Positions 34,915-47,300 of a DNA stretch of 64,000 nt are shown here, one piece after another. The first letter of the stretch is position 1. The number at the start of each line of letters is the position of its first letter. The translations under genes and the position numbers were made by a program. This DNA is from Colocasia esculenta (taxonomy: Eukaryota > Streptophyta > Magnoliopsida > Alismatales > Araceae): positions 89,095,968 to 89,159,967 of the forward strand of contig CM024761.1 in assembly GCA_014218235.1 (NCBI GenBank), written 5' to 3'. The notes under the pieces were generated by a model that searched no databases, was not told the DNA's origin, and was given only the letters and a program-made list of their open reading frames with translations.

Positions 34915-37177
34915 ATCTCTGTGACGGCCCTCATTATACCGGTACGGTTATACCAACCCACGTCGGTATAGCGAGTGCTGCCAGCCACAGTGGGACATTT
35001 ACCCAACGATACAAACAGCTGAGATACACGCGAATATATATAACAGTAGCGGAAGTAAAAGAGAACTATCTCCATTCATTCATCATCCACATTAAACATA
35101 CATGCAGTTTACAATTTGCAAAAGGAACTAGAGTTCACATGATTAAATTGCTGAAATAGAAATACAAAATGTCCACATATTACATTCTTTAATGATAATT
35201 CTAATACAATGTTCAAGTACATACTAAGTACACAATCACAAAGATCTCAAAACTGGCTAGTCTCCACGCTCGGAGTCCGTCTCTGCTGCCTCCTCCGAGG
35301 GTACTGTGTCACCAACTATACCTGTACGCCGAAGCAAGGAGTGAGTCCAGGGACTCAGCAAGTACACTATGCATGATATACACGTACAAGTCCTAGCGGT
35401 TTCTACACGCACATTACAATTAGTAACACATAGCATGCTAGTCCATTTAAGTTTTCAACCTATCATGAAGGTTCTACAATTTTATACATAACGCATGCTT
35501 TCAGATTTCAAAAATAACATTCACCTATCACATGGTCTCTATTCAATTCACTCATGAGACTTTAATCGAAACGTGAGAGCTATTGACATGAACAATTGCA
35601 TACATGAACGGGGAACATAATTAGCATGGATTCCACATGTTCTTAAGTACATACATAACTTTTTATCATACTTTAGGTTGCTGATTCACATGGTCCAATG
35701 ACTATAAACCTACACATGAAAGCTACAACGTTGCTTAAACATAACACATGAACAATCCATCATGCCATTTTACTCACATACTCATTGTTGTTCCTAACAT
35801 GGATTCTAAACACTTTTGCACACACAAACATGAGAATAATAACATGCATTTTCTGAATTCACTTGGTTTCAGATTTAGTTTCACATGGTTTCTATAACAC
35901 ATTTACATATCTAAGATTTCACATTTTTCTTTACACTAGTTCCCTCTTTCACATGGTTCACTTTACACATACACATTCACATATCACTTACACATTTACA
36001 CATGGTCACATACACTTTTACACATTACACTTTTACACATATTTTAGTGCCGTGACACATAGTCCAAACCACCAAAGAAGGACACAAACACATCACATCA
36101 CATAGACGCCATCTAGGCAATACAATGGCGACTCTTGGACTGCGCAGACCGGGAGAACAAGTCTCCACCCTAACCAGTGGTACTTGTCCACCTCCAGGAT
36201 TTCCCCCTAATGCCCTTAGGGTCACTTAACACAATGAACTTTCTCAGGGGGACTTTTCCCTGATACGGCTCCACTGCCTTCTCGGAAGCAGTATCACATT
36301 GGCACAGTTTACACTTTTACACATTTACCGTTTTACACATGGTTTTACACTTGACACTCTTCATTACATTCACACTTTCTTACTCACATGAACACCTCTG
36401 TTTTTCCTAACATGGTACTACAGAGTTTTCAAGGTTCAACACACAGTAAACACATTAATCATGCTGGGTTTAAACAAAATCTAATCACATTTCGATCATA
36501 TGCACGAATTATCACATTTCACATGAAAGTACATAACTTTTTATTTACTGTTCCAATTGACCTGAAATTTTAACCACATGCTGTTTTCGGTTCCAATCAT
36601 ACCCTCAATTTTTCAGATTTTTCTGAGCTAAATAGGATTTACAGAAGATCAAACACCTAATTAGCATATTATTCACAACTTAAGCTAACATGGGTCTAAC
36701 ACATTTGAATTCATCCACTTACTGTTTTGCACAGAGAACACTAACGCATGATTTCAGAATACAACATCATCCTAATTCATACATCTATAAATCCGTTACC
36801 ACAACCATTTTTACATGCTTTCATTTTACCGAACCGAACTTACTAGCAATTCCACAAGTATGCATGAATTACCAAAAATTCGGAACATACATAATGTCCC
36901 ACAATTCTTCATGAATACCTGAAAACAAGACATTTAACTAATCCTAATCATGGAACATTAATTTGCAAAATTATCTACAAGTTATGCTCACAATTTTACA
37001 AGATGTCATTACCCCACATTCACCATTACATCACATTCATCCACAACCACAATGCACAATATACATAGAGTATAAGGTGTACAATATATCCTCATCGCAT
37101 AAAACATACCGAAATTAATATACAAGAGGGACAGAACAGCTCACTGTTCTGTTCAGAGAACTAGACGGCGGTCTCTG

Positions 37178-37236
37178 GCCGCTGAATCAGAGTCAGCGGC
37201 ATGGTCGATGGACGCCAAGGATGAACTGGGCGTCCA
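37178..37236. other. Hairpin island 2 in the M 3' LTR
   Basis: GCCGCTGA/TCAGCGGC (37178-37200) and TGGACGCC/GGCGTCCA (37209-37236). Stems match 7633-7691; loops differ. Confidence 0.7.
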
Positions 37237-37387
37237 GGGACCTTGCCGTCTACTCAGGTCTGTGCAGAAAACACAGACCCGAGCTCTAAATCTTGGGTGA
37301 AATGGAGGGTCTAGGACTCGAGATAAATTCCATAAAAATGTTAAAAACCACCTAGACTCATATGGAACACCATAGATAGGTTACTTG

Positions 37388-37389
37388 CC
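37388..37389 (-). promoter_or_regulatory. Predicted GC-type leader donor, M 3' LTR
   Basis: Minus strand AGAGAG|GCAAGTAACC. The same site in the 5' LTR is at 53951/53952. Confidence 0.5.
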
Positions 37390-37870
37390 TCTCTAAAATT
37401 CCTCCAAGAGATTTATGGCTCGAAGAAGACCTCCTTAGGCAGTTCCAAGAAGTTGCAGAAGTGCCTCCAAGATTGCCTTCCTCCGAGCTCCTGGGTGATC
37501 TCCACGCCGAGGGGATGATGGGGAGGCCTTCCCTATGCTTCAGCTTCCTCCTTGATGCAGAAGATCTTCAAATGAACTCCAAGGGGTCGGATTTGGGGTT
37601 CAAAAATGGGTTTTTCTCACACTCACCTAGGGTTTTTCTTTCTCACTTCTCTCCTCTTGCAAGGTGAAGGGAAAGAATGGGGAGAGCCATTTCGGGTTCA
37701 GACCTAAGAGGGTCTTTCTCCCACTCACTAGGGTGATGGGACACCCTCAGAGCCATTGGGGGACATCCCCCCAATGGTTGCCATGCCTTGCTTCAGAAGA
37801 CAGCAGCTCTGCTGCGCATGCAGGCCAGAGAAGTCGACGTCCAGATCGCTAGACGCCGGAATTAGGGTTG

Positions 37871-37888
37871 GCGTCCAGGGCTGGACGC
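37871..37888. other. Hairpin of island 1 in the M 3' LTR
   Basis: GCGTCCA/TGGACGC around GGGC; the solo LTR has loop GACA. Confidence 0.65.
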
Positions 37889-38167
37889 TAACACCACCTC
37901 AACGGCCTGGGGATTGACGCCAAAGGGCCTTCGGCTAGAACCCTAATTTATGCAGAAACCAAGCATACCAAGCTTCTATACTTGCAATAAGTACATGGTA
38001 TTATATTCACACTATCATCATGCAATACATACATATTTACGTTTAATATAAACACATGTACACGTAATTATACTATTTTAATACCTACGTAATACGTACA
38101 TACATACTCCAACACAATATACACACATAAATACGAAAAAAACGACGGAAAATTCGAGGGTCTTACA

Positions 38168-38187
38168 CCCTCTCCCCCTTAAAGAAA
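38168..38187 (-). other. Polypurine tract of M
   Basis: The plus strand reads CCCTCTCCCCCTTAAAG, the complement of CTTTAAGGGGGAGAGGG, next to the 3' LTR end. It is almost the same tract as in H. Confidence 0.88.
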
Positions 38188-39514
38188 TTCGTCCTCGAAG
38201 TTAGAACGACCTACTCAAAAAAGGGGGATACTTCTTCTTCATCGCATCCTCAAGCTCCCACGTAGCCTCCTCACGTGAGAAGTTCCGCGATAGAACTTTC
38301 ACCGATGCGATACTCTTGTTCCGGAGATGTTGAACCTTCGTCAAGAATGGCTACTGGCTGCTCGACATACGAAAGATCTGGCTGGATCTCCACTGGCTCA
38401 TGACTATCACATGAACGGATCTCGGACATACTTCCTGAGCATAGATACGTGGAATACAGGGTGAACGCTAGCCAAAGCTGGGGGTAAAGCTAGCTCGTAC
38501 GCCATGTTGCCCAAACGTCGGAGAATCTCATATGGGCCAATGAACCTAGGGCTTAGCTTGCTATGCCTGCCAAATCTGACAACTCCACGAGTAGGCGATA
38601 TCTTCAAGAAGACATGATCGCCAACCTCGAACTCCAAATCCTTTCTCCTGTTGTCGGCATAACTCTTCTGCCTATCCTGTGCCGCAACAAGCCTTTTCCT
38701 AATAAGCTGAATCTTATCCGAAGTTTCCTGAACCAACTCCGGTCCGATCAACTGCCTATCACCAGTCTCCTCCCAACATAAAGGAGATCTGCAGGGCCTA
38801 CCATACAACGCCTCGAATGGAGCCATTCCAATACTAGCATGAAAGTTGTTGTTGTATGCGAACTCCACAAGAGGTAAATGACGCTCCCAATCATCCTTCC
38901 AATCCAGAACACACGCTCTCAACATGTCCTCGAGCGTCTGGATAGTCCTCTCGACTGTCCATCGGTCTGGGGATGAAACGCCGAACTGAGCTTAAGCTCC
39001 GAACCTAATGCATCCTAAAGACCTTTCCACAATCTCGAAGTAAATCTCGGATCTCGATCCGAAATGATCGACTTCGGCACACCATGCAACCTAATGATAC
39101 TGCTAACATACAATCTAGCTAAACTCTCTACTGACTGCTTCTTCTTCATAGGCAAGAAATGAGCAGTCTTCGAGAATCTATCTACAACTACCCAAATCGA
39201 GTCATTGCCTTCTAGATCGAGGCAAACCCGACACGAAATCCATAGTGACAGCTTCCCACTTCCATACGGAATATCCATCCTCTGCATAAGGCCGGATGGT
39301 CGCTGCCGCTCGGCCTTCACTGCTGACATACTAGACATCTAGACACATAATCCGCAACATCCTTCTTCATGCGGACCACCAAAATGATCTCTTCAGGTCT
39401 GATACATCTTAGTGTTACCCGGATGAATAGAAAATCGCGATCTATGAGCCTCCGCTAACACATGCTCACGAACATCTACTACATCGGGACACAAACGCGG
39501 TGCTGAAATCTAAT
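38188..39514 (-). pseudogene. Integrase and chromodomain tail of M (interrupted)
   Basis: The frame at 39338-39015 reads VDRFSKTAHFLPMKKKQSVE and SIISDRDPRFTSRLWKGL (second catalytic Asp). A frameshift near 38955 breaks the GQSERTIQTLEDMLR block carrying the catalytic Glu. The frame at 38925-38407 is 172 codons: VEFAYNNNFHASIGMAPFEA, EVGDHVFLKISPTRGVVRFG, LSPRFIGPYEILRRLGN and HPVFHVSMLRKYVRDP, the GPY/F module. The chromodomain-like end (EEATWELEDAMKKKYPP) is at about 38285-38225, again frameshifted. The N-terminal part of integrase continues on the far side of T, at 48006. Confidence 0.9.
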
Positions 39515-39519
39515 CACAC
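39515..39519. repeat. Target site duplication CACAC (left of T)
   Basis: Identical to 48001-48005. Confidence 0.95.
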
Positions 39520-40477
39520 TGTAGCACCCGGAAATTTTAATTACATAAAAATTCAAATAAATGGAAATAAATAATTTCCATAATAACAAGTATTTAAAAC
39601 ATATGTATCATTATCGTATGTGCTAAAACACTTCAGAAAATTTCGTAAAAATTATAAATCATCTAAAATTATTACTAAATGTTTCACAAAGAAATTTGTG
39701 CAAGAAAAATCAGATTAGCCAGTTTAAAGTGTTTCGCGACTTATTATCGTAATTCATGAAAGTCGTAAAATTATTATCACACATACTGGAATGAGTTAGA
39801 AAATTAAATAAAAATCATAAATGGACTTCAAATAATATCCTATAATGACCCATCAAGAAATTTGGTTCAATAAAAATCATTTGGGCTAGGTTTAAGAGTT
39901 ATTGCGACCGATTATCTAAATAAGGAAACAAGTTGGAAAACCGTTAACACGGAAATACGACGCAATCAAAAATAAATAAAAGTATTGGGGAGACTTCCAA
40001 CATTATATATTGATGACCCATTATCATAATTGGGCCAATGGACAACATTTGGCCAAAAATCAAATGAAGCTAGAAAATACATAGAATTCGTAACCATAAA
40101 TAAGCTGAAATTTAAAAGAGGCAATTAAAGTTGAATTGAGATGCAATCATGCATTCATGGCAACCCAAATTCGTGCCTAACTATGAGGGTAGGTTTCCTA
40201 ATGCCTCACAAACTCAAAGGAGGAGGAAATCATCAAAAATAGGAAACCAAACATGCCAATCCCGAAATCCTCTTTTCTAGTTATAGTAGGACTCCTAAAC
40301 ACCATGGTTACTTAAATACTCTTCACCCAAACCCTAGGAACGAATTTAGAACTTGCTAGGGTCGTGTGGAGGAGCTCTTGGTGGCTGAGGAGCTGTGGAA
40401 CGACCACAAGAAGCCGTTCTTCTTCCCCTTCTCATCTGCTGCGACCTGCACAAACCACTCTCTTGAAGTCGACCAAA

Positions 40478-40479
40478 GG
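40478..40479 (+). promoter_or_regulatory. Predicted leader donor of T
   Basis: GACCAAAG|GTAGGTTTC, homologous to the T' donor GTCAAG|GTAGGC. The possible acceptor is TTTTTCTCAG ending at 43387, 25-30 bases before the gag ATGs. The intron would be about 2.9 kb and contain the PBS. Confidence 0.5.
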
Positions 40480-41226
40480 TAGGTTTCTCGGGCCAAACCT
40501 TAACATATTCTATACCAATGTGTAGAGCATCAAGTTATCTTTCATTTCCCACTAGTTTCATCGAATTTCATTTAGTAGATCTTGATTTATAAGCGTTTTG
40601 CAAAAGTCGCGCACTATCAGGGCTTTTCCCGTTCTTAATATGTTTCACATGATTCAAGACCGAATTAGAGTAAAATTTTAACATGGACGTTATTTACTTG
40701 ATGTCATGATCATCTTTCATGTTGAACGTTTTGTCTAAATCTCATTAGTTAGAGAGTTATGAACCCCGTAAGAGAGTCATGCATAATACTGTGTTTCGGG
40801 TTGCAGTTAGCCTTGTGTTATTCCTGTTTTTCTTGAGATTTAAGACCGAAGTAGGTCAAGACTCCAACATGAAAGTTCTTTATTAGCGTTAGGGTCATCT
40901 TTCATGTTAAAGGTTTTGTGTAAATGTCATTAGTTTGAGAGTTATAAACTTCGTAATAGAGTCATGCATGATACTGCGTTTTTCTGGTTGCATTTAACTT
41001 TAAGTTCTTCATGTTTTTCACAAGGGCAAAGACCGAATTAGGTAAAACCCCCAACATCAAAGTTCTTCCAATAGATGTCCTCGACATTTTCTATGTTGAA
41101 AGTTTTGTCTAAAGGTCAGCATATAGAGAGATATAGGCATTCATGAATATCGCTCCTGTGTCAAAACATGGTAAGTCTGAACCAAGAGCATGTCAGAACC
41201 CAGTCGGACTCAGGCGCAGATCCTGT

Positions 41227-41254
41227 GAATGCGACGGCTCGATGTGTCGCCTTC
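41227..41254. other. Conserved LTR hairpin in T
   Basis: GAA/TTC outer stem and GCGAC/GTCGC inner stem around GGCTCGATGT. It is the homologue, in opposite orientation, of the CGGCC/GGCCG hairpin of T'. Several paired positions differ while a stem is kept. The 3' LTR copy (near 46056) has lost the pairing (GTCGC to GGCAC). Confidence 0.65.
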
Positions 41255-43183
41255 CGAGGTCTCGTCGCGACAGCCAGACATGTCGCGACCTGATTGCGAC
41301 AAGACCGTTGTCGCGATCATGCTGCCTGAATCGGACCGCCCCAGTCGCGTTCTTCACAACTACCTGTCGCCTTCCTTATAGGGATGTCGCGATCTCAGAA
41401 CTTTACCTGAAACCACTTTTTCCTACATAGTTTTTCGCATATACCCAGATCTGTTTAAATATGATATTTACTGTGTAAGTTGCATGTCTTGGGTCTAATC
41501 ATCCTACATGATTGTTGTTTAATGGCTTAAAAGCAATTAACCCATTTAAAAAGCTTTAATTACATGAATGCTATTCTAAGTGCTCCTTAAATATTATGAT
41601 CCATTCGTGCTACTTGTGATTTAATCTTCCTACTGTTCTTCCACGTTTAAATGATAAGAGTTATCATAAAATCTTGCAAACCATGATGAGTTAAAGTGCA
41701 TAGTTTTATTCCATGTTATATTGTCAAGTGCTTCCTGCGAGTTTGAGACCGATGGTTTGAGAATTGAGACACGCGTACCGCACTACACACTAGCACTGTT
41801 AGGTAGCCTTTTCTTGGGAAATTGGAAACTCTCTACCGGTCATTCCGAATCGGTAGACTAGCGACCTTTTCACCAAGGCCTCCGTAAATCTCCTCTGACC
41901 ATGGATTCCCACATGGCCGACGAGTTGGTTGTACCATTGAAGTTCCCTGGAGATAGCGTGCACTTCCTTTCTCTTCTTGATCTCGTGAGTGTGACTTACA
42001 ACTAGACTAAAGCCATTAATGTAAAGATTGAACGAAAGTATAAATTGTACCGTTATGCTGCCGAATTTATCTCTTGACCATTGTTCTCATGAAATCATGT
42101 TCATTTAATTATTACTTCTTCTCATCATCATCATGAACATGACATTACACATGCTAACGTTTTGAAACTCTCATTGGCCATTATTATGACTGTGGGTATC
42201 TACATTTAAACATTTAAGTGAGATGCTGACAGGGCACGACGTGTGTCCAAGGGCTCCAATCTAGCCCCAATGACGGCGAGTCATAGATATACTGTTAACC
42301 ATGGGGTATAATGATTACTGGCGTTGCATCTGCGCTGGGAAAATCGTGCGTGTGCGTTGAATGATAGATACATAACCACATACACGTCCTGGTGTACATT
42401 CTTGATGGATCTTTTCTTGGTGTACATTGGTGTCTACGTGCCTGATTAGTGTTACTTGATCGTGCTTGTGAAATCTTGCTTGCTTGCTTGCGTGATATGG
42501 CCATCCTGCATTTAATGCAATTAGTGATATCTTGCGTTCTTGAAAGCTATTAACATCAAGTGAAATCTTGCGTGCTTGTACAAGTGATCTATTTCTAGTT
42601 CTCTCTTGTCATCTTGTTCATCAATCTTATTCTATCATGATCTCTCTCTCTAGCTTGTTTTTATATCATGTTTTAACGAGTTTTATTCGTACTTGCCATA
42701 TCATTCATCGTACTTGCCTAGTTCTAAAATGTTAATCACTTATATCATTGCCCGCACATTGAGTATAAATCCTACTGGCTAGTTTGCTCATTCCCTACTT
42801 TTACCCCTCTAGGGGACTATGAAGTTCAAGAGGAAGAGCAAGTCGCGGATGTGAATGCGTCCGAGTGAAGAGTGTTCCAATCATAAGTCTATCTATAGAT
42901 AGTTTATTGAGTGTTAGAACAATGTAGTAGGAAGTGAGGCATTATGTACTTTTGTTTTTTATTGAGTCTTAGTCCTGTAATAGTTTCTATTTGAAATACA
43001 TGAGTTGAGATTCGAATACATTTATATTGAGTTCAACATATGGGCCCTATTGTGATGTTGTGTTGATATACATTTAGTGCGCGCTAGCTAGAGGCTTATT
43101 TGCCGACTGTCCACGTCTCGAATTATCGACTCGAATTTTCGAATTAATATCCGTTGCGTAATTCTCGGGACGTGACAGTTTAG

Positions 43184-43196
43184 TGGTATCAGAGCC
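43184..43196 (+). other. Primer binding site of T
   Basis: TGGTATCAGAGCC, perfect Met-tRNA type, six bases after the 5' LTR. Confidence 0.93.
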
Positions 43197-43412
43197 TAGG
43201 AATACCAAATAGGATATGTCTCAGGAATAGGAGATACCTATGGGAACCTAGGTCATGGAAATTAAATACAATACCTGGTGAGAATGGGTAGAGACTGGGA
43301 ATATGTTAGCAAGAATTAAAACACTCCTACCCATTGACTCTGATAATGTATCTAGAGACATTAATTGGTTTCCATCCTTTTTCTCAGGAACCCTCATAAC
43401 TCTCTCACTCAA

Positions 43413-44102
43413 ATGCAATGGCTCGGAACCAATGGCAAGCTATGCAAGAAACCGTGCTGGGTTGACTCAGGCCCTGCAGAATGTGGTTCAGGCTGGAAAT
43501 CAAGCTGGAGCTGCAAGGAATGGGGCCGGTGATCTGCACCGAATTTTACGAGTTTAAACCTCCTCGTTTCTCTGGATCCCCTGACCCAGATGAAGCAAAA
43601 AATGGCAGGAAGAAATAGAAAGGATCTTCCAAGTAATGCAATGCAACAATAGGGAGAAAGTGGTACTGGCACTTTCCAATTTACTAAAGATGCTCGAGCA
43701 TGGTGGAAGGCCACCTCGGCCCACCTGCCAAACGTAGCTGAACGGAGTGGGCCGGATTCCTGGAGATATTCCGAGAAAGTATTTCTTTGAGAGAGTCAAG
43801 GAGAAGAAGGCAGCAGAGTTTGCCGCACTAAAACAGAAAGGGATGTCGTGCTGAGTATGAGGCTCAGTTCGCACGGCTTGCCGTGTATGCCCCACATCTG
43901 GTGGGAACTGAAAGACTAAAGGCTAACCGTTCATGGATGGGCTTAGGCCATGTTCATCGAGAAGCTCGGACCTTACAACATCCAAACCTACACGGAGATG
44001 GTCCAAAGAGCTCAACTGGTAGAAGAAACTATGGCTAAGGTGGAAGGCATGAGGGGAAAGGACATCTCAAAGCCGACCTTTATAAAAGGGGAGCAGTAGA
44101 TA
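43413..44102 (+). pseudogene. gag: Gag of T
   Basis: Candidate starts are ATG at 43413 and 43418 (ATGGCTCGG). Codons read MARNQWQAMQETV, then shift frame to AGLTQALQNVVQAGNQAG. The capsid part FKPPRFSGSPDPDEAK starts near 43552, followed by NLLKDARAWWKATSAHLPN (near 43680), YEAQFARLAVYAPHLVGTER (near 43857) and VQRAQLVEETMAKVEGM (near 44000), in changing frames. It resembles T' Gag and lacks the intron found in H and M. No zinc knuckle is seen. The protein would package T RNA if it were intact. Confidence 0.85.
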
Positions 44103-44350
44103 CAACTGGAACTTCCAAAATTAACAACAATAACAACAACAATAATAAATACACAACAAAAAGGCCAACCACTGTGGGAAGGAAAAAAAGAGTGGAAGGA
44201 ACCAACTGATAAAGGTGGCCATAGGTGTAGATGTTGGACTAGCATCCACGATGATGAAACAAGTAGAGGAATAAATTCTGGAAACAACCCTGGATCATTA
44301 AATTATCGGGATCCAATAATGATCTATGGAATTTGGGGACCAATTCTCTT

Positions 44351-44362
44351 AAGTGGGGGAGG
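44351..44362 (+). other. Polypurine tract of T
   Basis: AAGTGGGGGAGG directly before the 3' LTR. The T' tract has the same AAGTGGAGGAGGA form. Confidence 0.9.
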
Positions 44363-47300
44363 TGTAGCACCCCGAAAATTTTAATTACATAAAAATTCAA
44401 ATAAATGGAAATAAATAATTTCAATAATCAAAGTATTTAAAACATACGTATCATTATCGTATGTGCTAAAACACATCAGAAAATTTGTAAAATTATAAAT
44501 CAACCCTAATATTATTACTAAATGTTTCACAAAGAATTTGTGCCAAGAAAAATCAGATTAGCCAAGTTTAAAGTGTTTCGCGACTTATTATCGTAATTCA
44601 TGAATAAGTCGTAAAATCATTATCACACATACTGGAATGAGTTAGAAAATTAAATAAAAATCATAAATGGACTTCAAATAATTCCTATAATTACCCATCA
44701 AGAAATTTGGTTCAATAAAAATCATTTGGGCTAGGTTTAAGAGTTATTGCGACCGATTATCTAAATAAGGAAACAAGTTGGAAAAACGTTAACACGGAAA
44801 TACGACGCAATCAAAAATAAATAAAAGTATTGGGGAGACTTCAACATTATATTGATGACCCATATCATAATGGGCCAATGGACAACATTTGGCCCAAAAA
44901 TCAAATAAAGCTAGAAAATACATAGAATTCGTAACCATAAATAAGCTGAAATTAAAAAGAGGCAATTAGAGTTGAATGGGATGCAATCATGCATTCATGG
45001 CAACCCAAATTCGTGCCTAACTATGAGGGTAGGTTTCCTAATGCCTCACACTCAAAGGGAGGAGGAAATCATCAAAAATAGGAAACCAAACATGCCAATC
45101 CCGAAATCCTCTTTTCCTAGTTATAATAGGACTCCTAAACACCATGGTTACTTAAATACTCTTCACCCAAACCTAGGAACGAATTTAGAACTTGCTAGGG
45201 TCGTGTGGAGGAGCTCTTGGTGGCTGAGGAGCTGTGGAACGACCACAAGAAGCCGTTCTTCTTCCCCTTCTCATCTGCTGCGACCTGCACAAACCACTCT
45301 CTTGAAGTCGACCAAAGGTAGGTTTTCTCGGGCCAACCTAACATATTCTATACCAATGTGTAGAGCATCAAGTTAGCTTTCATTTCCCACTGGTTTCATC
45401 GATTTCATTTAGTAGATCTTGATTTATAAGCGTTTGCAAAAGTCGCGCACTGTCAGGGCTTTTCCCGTTCTTAATATGTTTGACATGATTCAAGACCGAA
45501 TTAGAGTAAATTTTAACATGGACGTTATTCTACTTGATGTCACGATCATCTTTCATGTTGAACGTTTTGTCTAAATCTTTAGTTAGAGAGTTATGAAGCC
45601 CGTAAGAGAGTCATGCATAATACTGTGTTTCGGGTTTGCAGTTAGCCTTATTATTCCTGTTTTTCTTGAGATTTAAGACCGAAGTAGGTCAAGACTCCAA
45701 CATGAAAGTTGTTTATTAGTCGTTAGGGTCATCTTTCATGTTAAAGGTTTTGTGTAAATGTCATTATTTGAGAGTTATAAACTTCGTAATAGAGTCATGC
45801 ATGATACTGCGTTTTTCTGGTTGCATTTAACTTAAGTTCTTCATGTTTTTCACAAGGGCAAAGACCGAATTAGGTAAAACCCCCAACATCAAAGTTCTTC
45901 CAATAGATGTCCTCGACATTTTCTATGTTGAAAGTTTTGTCAAAGTCAGCATATAGAGAGATATAGGCGTTTCATGAATATGCTCCTGTGTCAAAACATG
46001 TAAGTCTGAACCAAGAGCATGTCAGATCCCAGTCGGACTCAGGCGCAGATCCTGTGAATGCGACGGCTCGATGTGGCACCTTCCGAGGTCTCGTCGCGAC
46101 AGCCCGACATGTCGCGACCGATTGCGACAAGACCGTTGTCGCGATCATGCTGCCTGAATCGGACCGCCCCAGTCGCGTTCTTCACAACTACCTGTCGCCT
46201 TCCTTATAGGTATATTGTCGCGATCTCAGAACTTTACCTGAAACCACGTGTTTTCTTGCATAGTTTTTCGCATATACCCAAGATCTGTTTAAATATGATA
46301 TTTACTGTGTAAGTTGCATGTCTTGGGTCTAATCCTTACATGATTGTTGTTTAATGGCTTAAAAGCGATTAACCCATTAAAAAGCTTTAATTACATGAAT
46401 GCTATTCTAAGTGCTCCTTAAATTTATGATCCATTCGTGCTACTTGTGATTTAATCTTCCTACTGTTCTTCCACGTTTAAATGATAAGAGTTATCATAAA
46501 ATCTTGCAAACCATGATGAGTTAAAGTGCATAGTTTTATTCCATGTTATATTGTCAAGTGCTTCCTGCGAGTTTGAGACCGATGGTTTGAGAATTGACAC
46601 GCGTACCGCACTACACACTAGCACTGTGAGGTAGCCTTTTCTTGGGAAATTGGAAACTCTCTACCGGTCATTCCGAATCGTAGACTAGCGACCTTTTCAC
46701 CAAGGCCTCCGTAAATCTCCTCTGACCATGGATTCCCACATGGCCGACGAGTTGGTTGTACCATTGAAGTTCCCGAGATAGCGTGCACTTCCTTTCTCTT
46801 CTTGATCTCGTGAGTGTGACTTACAAACTAGACTAAAGCCATTAATGTAAAGATTGAACGAAAGTATAAATGTACCGTTATGCTGCCGAATTTATCTCTT
46901 GACCATTGTCTCATGAAATCATGTTCAATTTAATTATTACTTCTTCTCATCATCATCATGAACATGACATTACACATGCTACGTTTTGAAACTCTCATTG
47001 GCCATTATTAATGACTGTGGGTATCTACATTTAAAATTTAAGTGAGATGCTGACAGGGCACGGCGTGTGTCCAAGGGCTCCAATCTAGCCCCAATGACGG
47101 CGAGTCATAGATATACTGTTAACCATGGGGTATAATGATTACTGGCGTGCATCTGCGCTGGGAAAATCGTGCGTGCGTGTTGAATGATAGATACATAACC
47201 ACATACACGTGTCCTGGTGTACATTCTTGATGGATCTTTTCTTCGTGTACATGGTGTCTACGTGCCTGATTAGTGTTACTTGATCGTGCTTGTGAAATCT

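Larger units (their letters stand above)
34920..38167 (-). repeat. 3' LTR of M
   Basis: TGTGACGGCCCT...GAGGGTCTTACA on the plus strand. It matches 51506-54730 closely. TATA box at 37974-37980, hairpin island 1 at 37871-37888, leader donor at 37388, hairpin island 2 at 37178-37236. The start GTGACGGCC differs from the solo copy (GTAACGACC complement) by two transitions. Confidence 0.93.
39520..43177 (+). repeat. 5' LTR of T
   Basis: TGTAGCACCCGG...GGGACGTGACA, 3658 bp. TATA-like box TTAAATA at 40312-40318, then AAACCCTAGG (near 40330), a 140-nt leader ending in donor CAAAG|GTAGGT (40478/40479), and a CG-motif island (41150-41400). It ends with the same AGTGAGGCATTATGTAC block as the 3' LTR. 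Confidence 0.95.

Noticed and set aside
33531..34919. The left gag copy as an independent element
   Set aside because: It is continuous with the M 3' LTR through a correctly spaced PBS, so it is part of a tandem M unit.
44972..45376. 134-codon frame in the T 3' LTR leader
   Set aside because: The homologous leader in the 5' LTR (40130-40530) is frameshifted, and the frame crosses the conserved splice donor.
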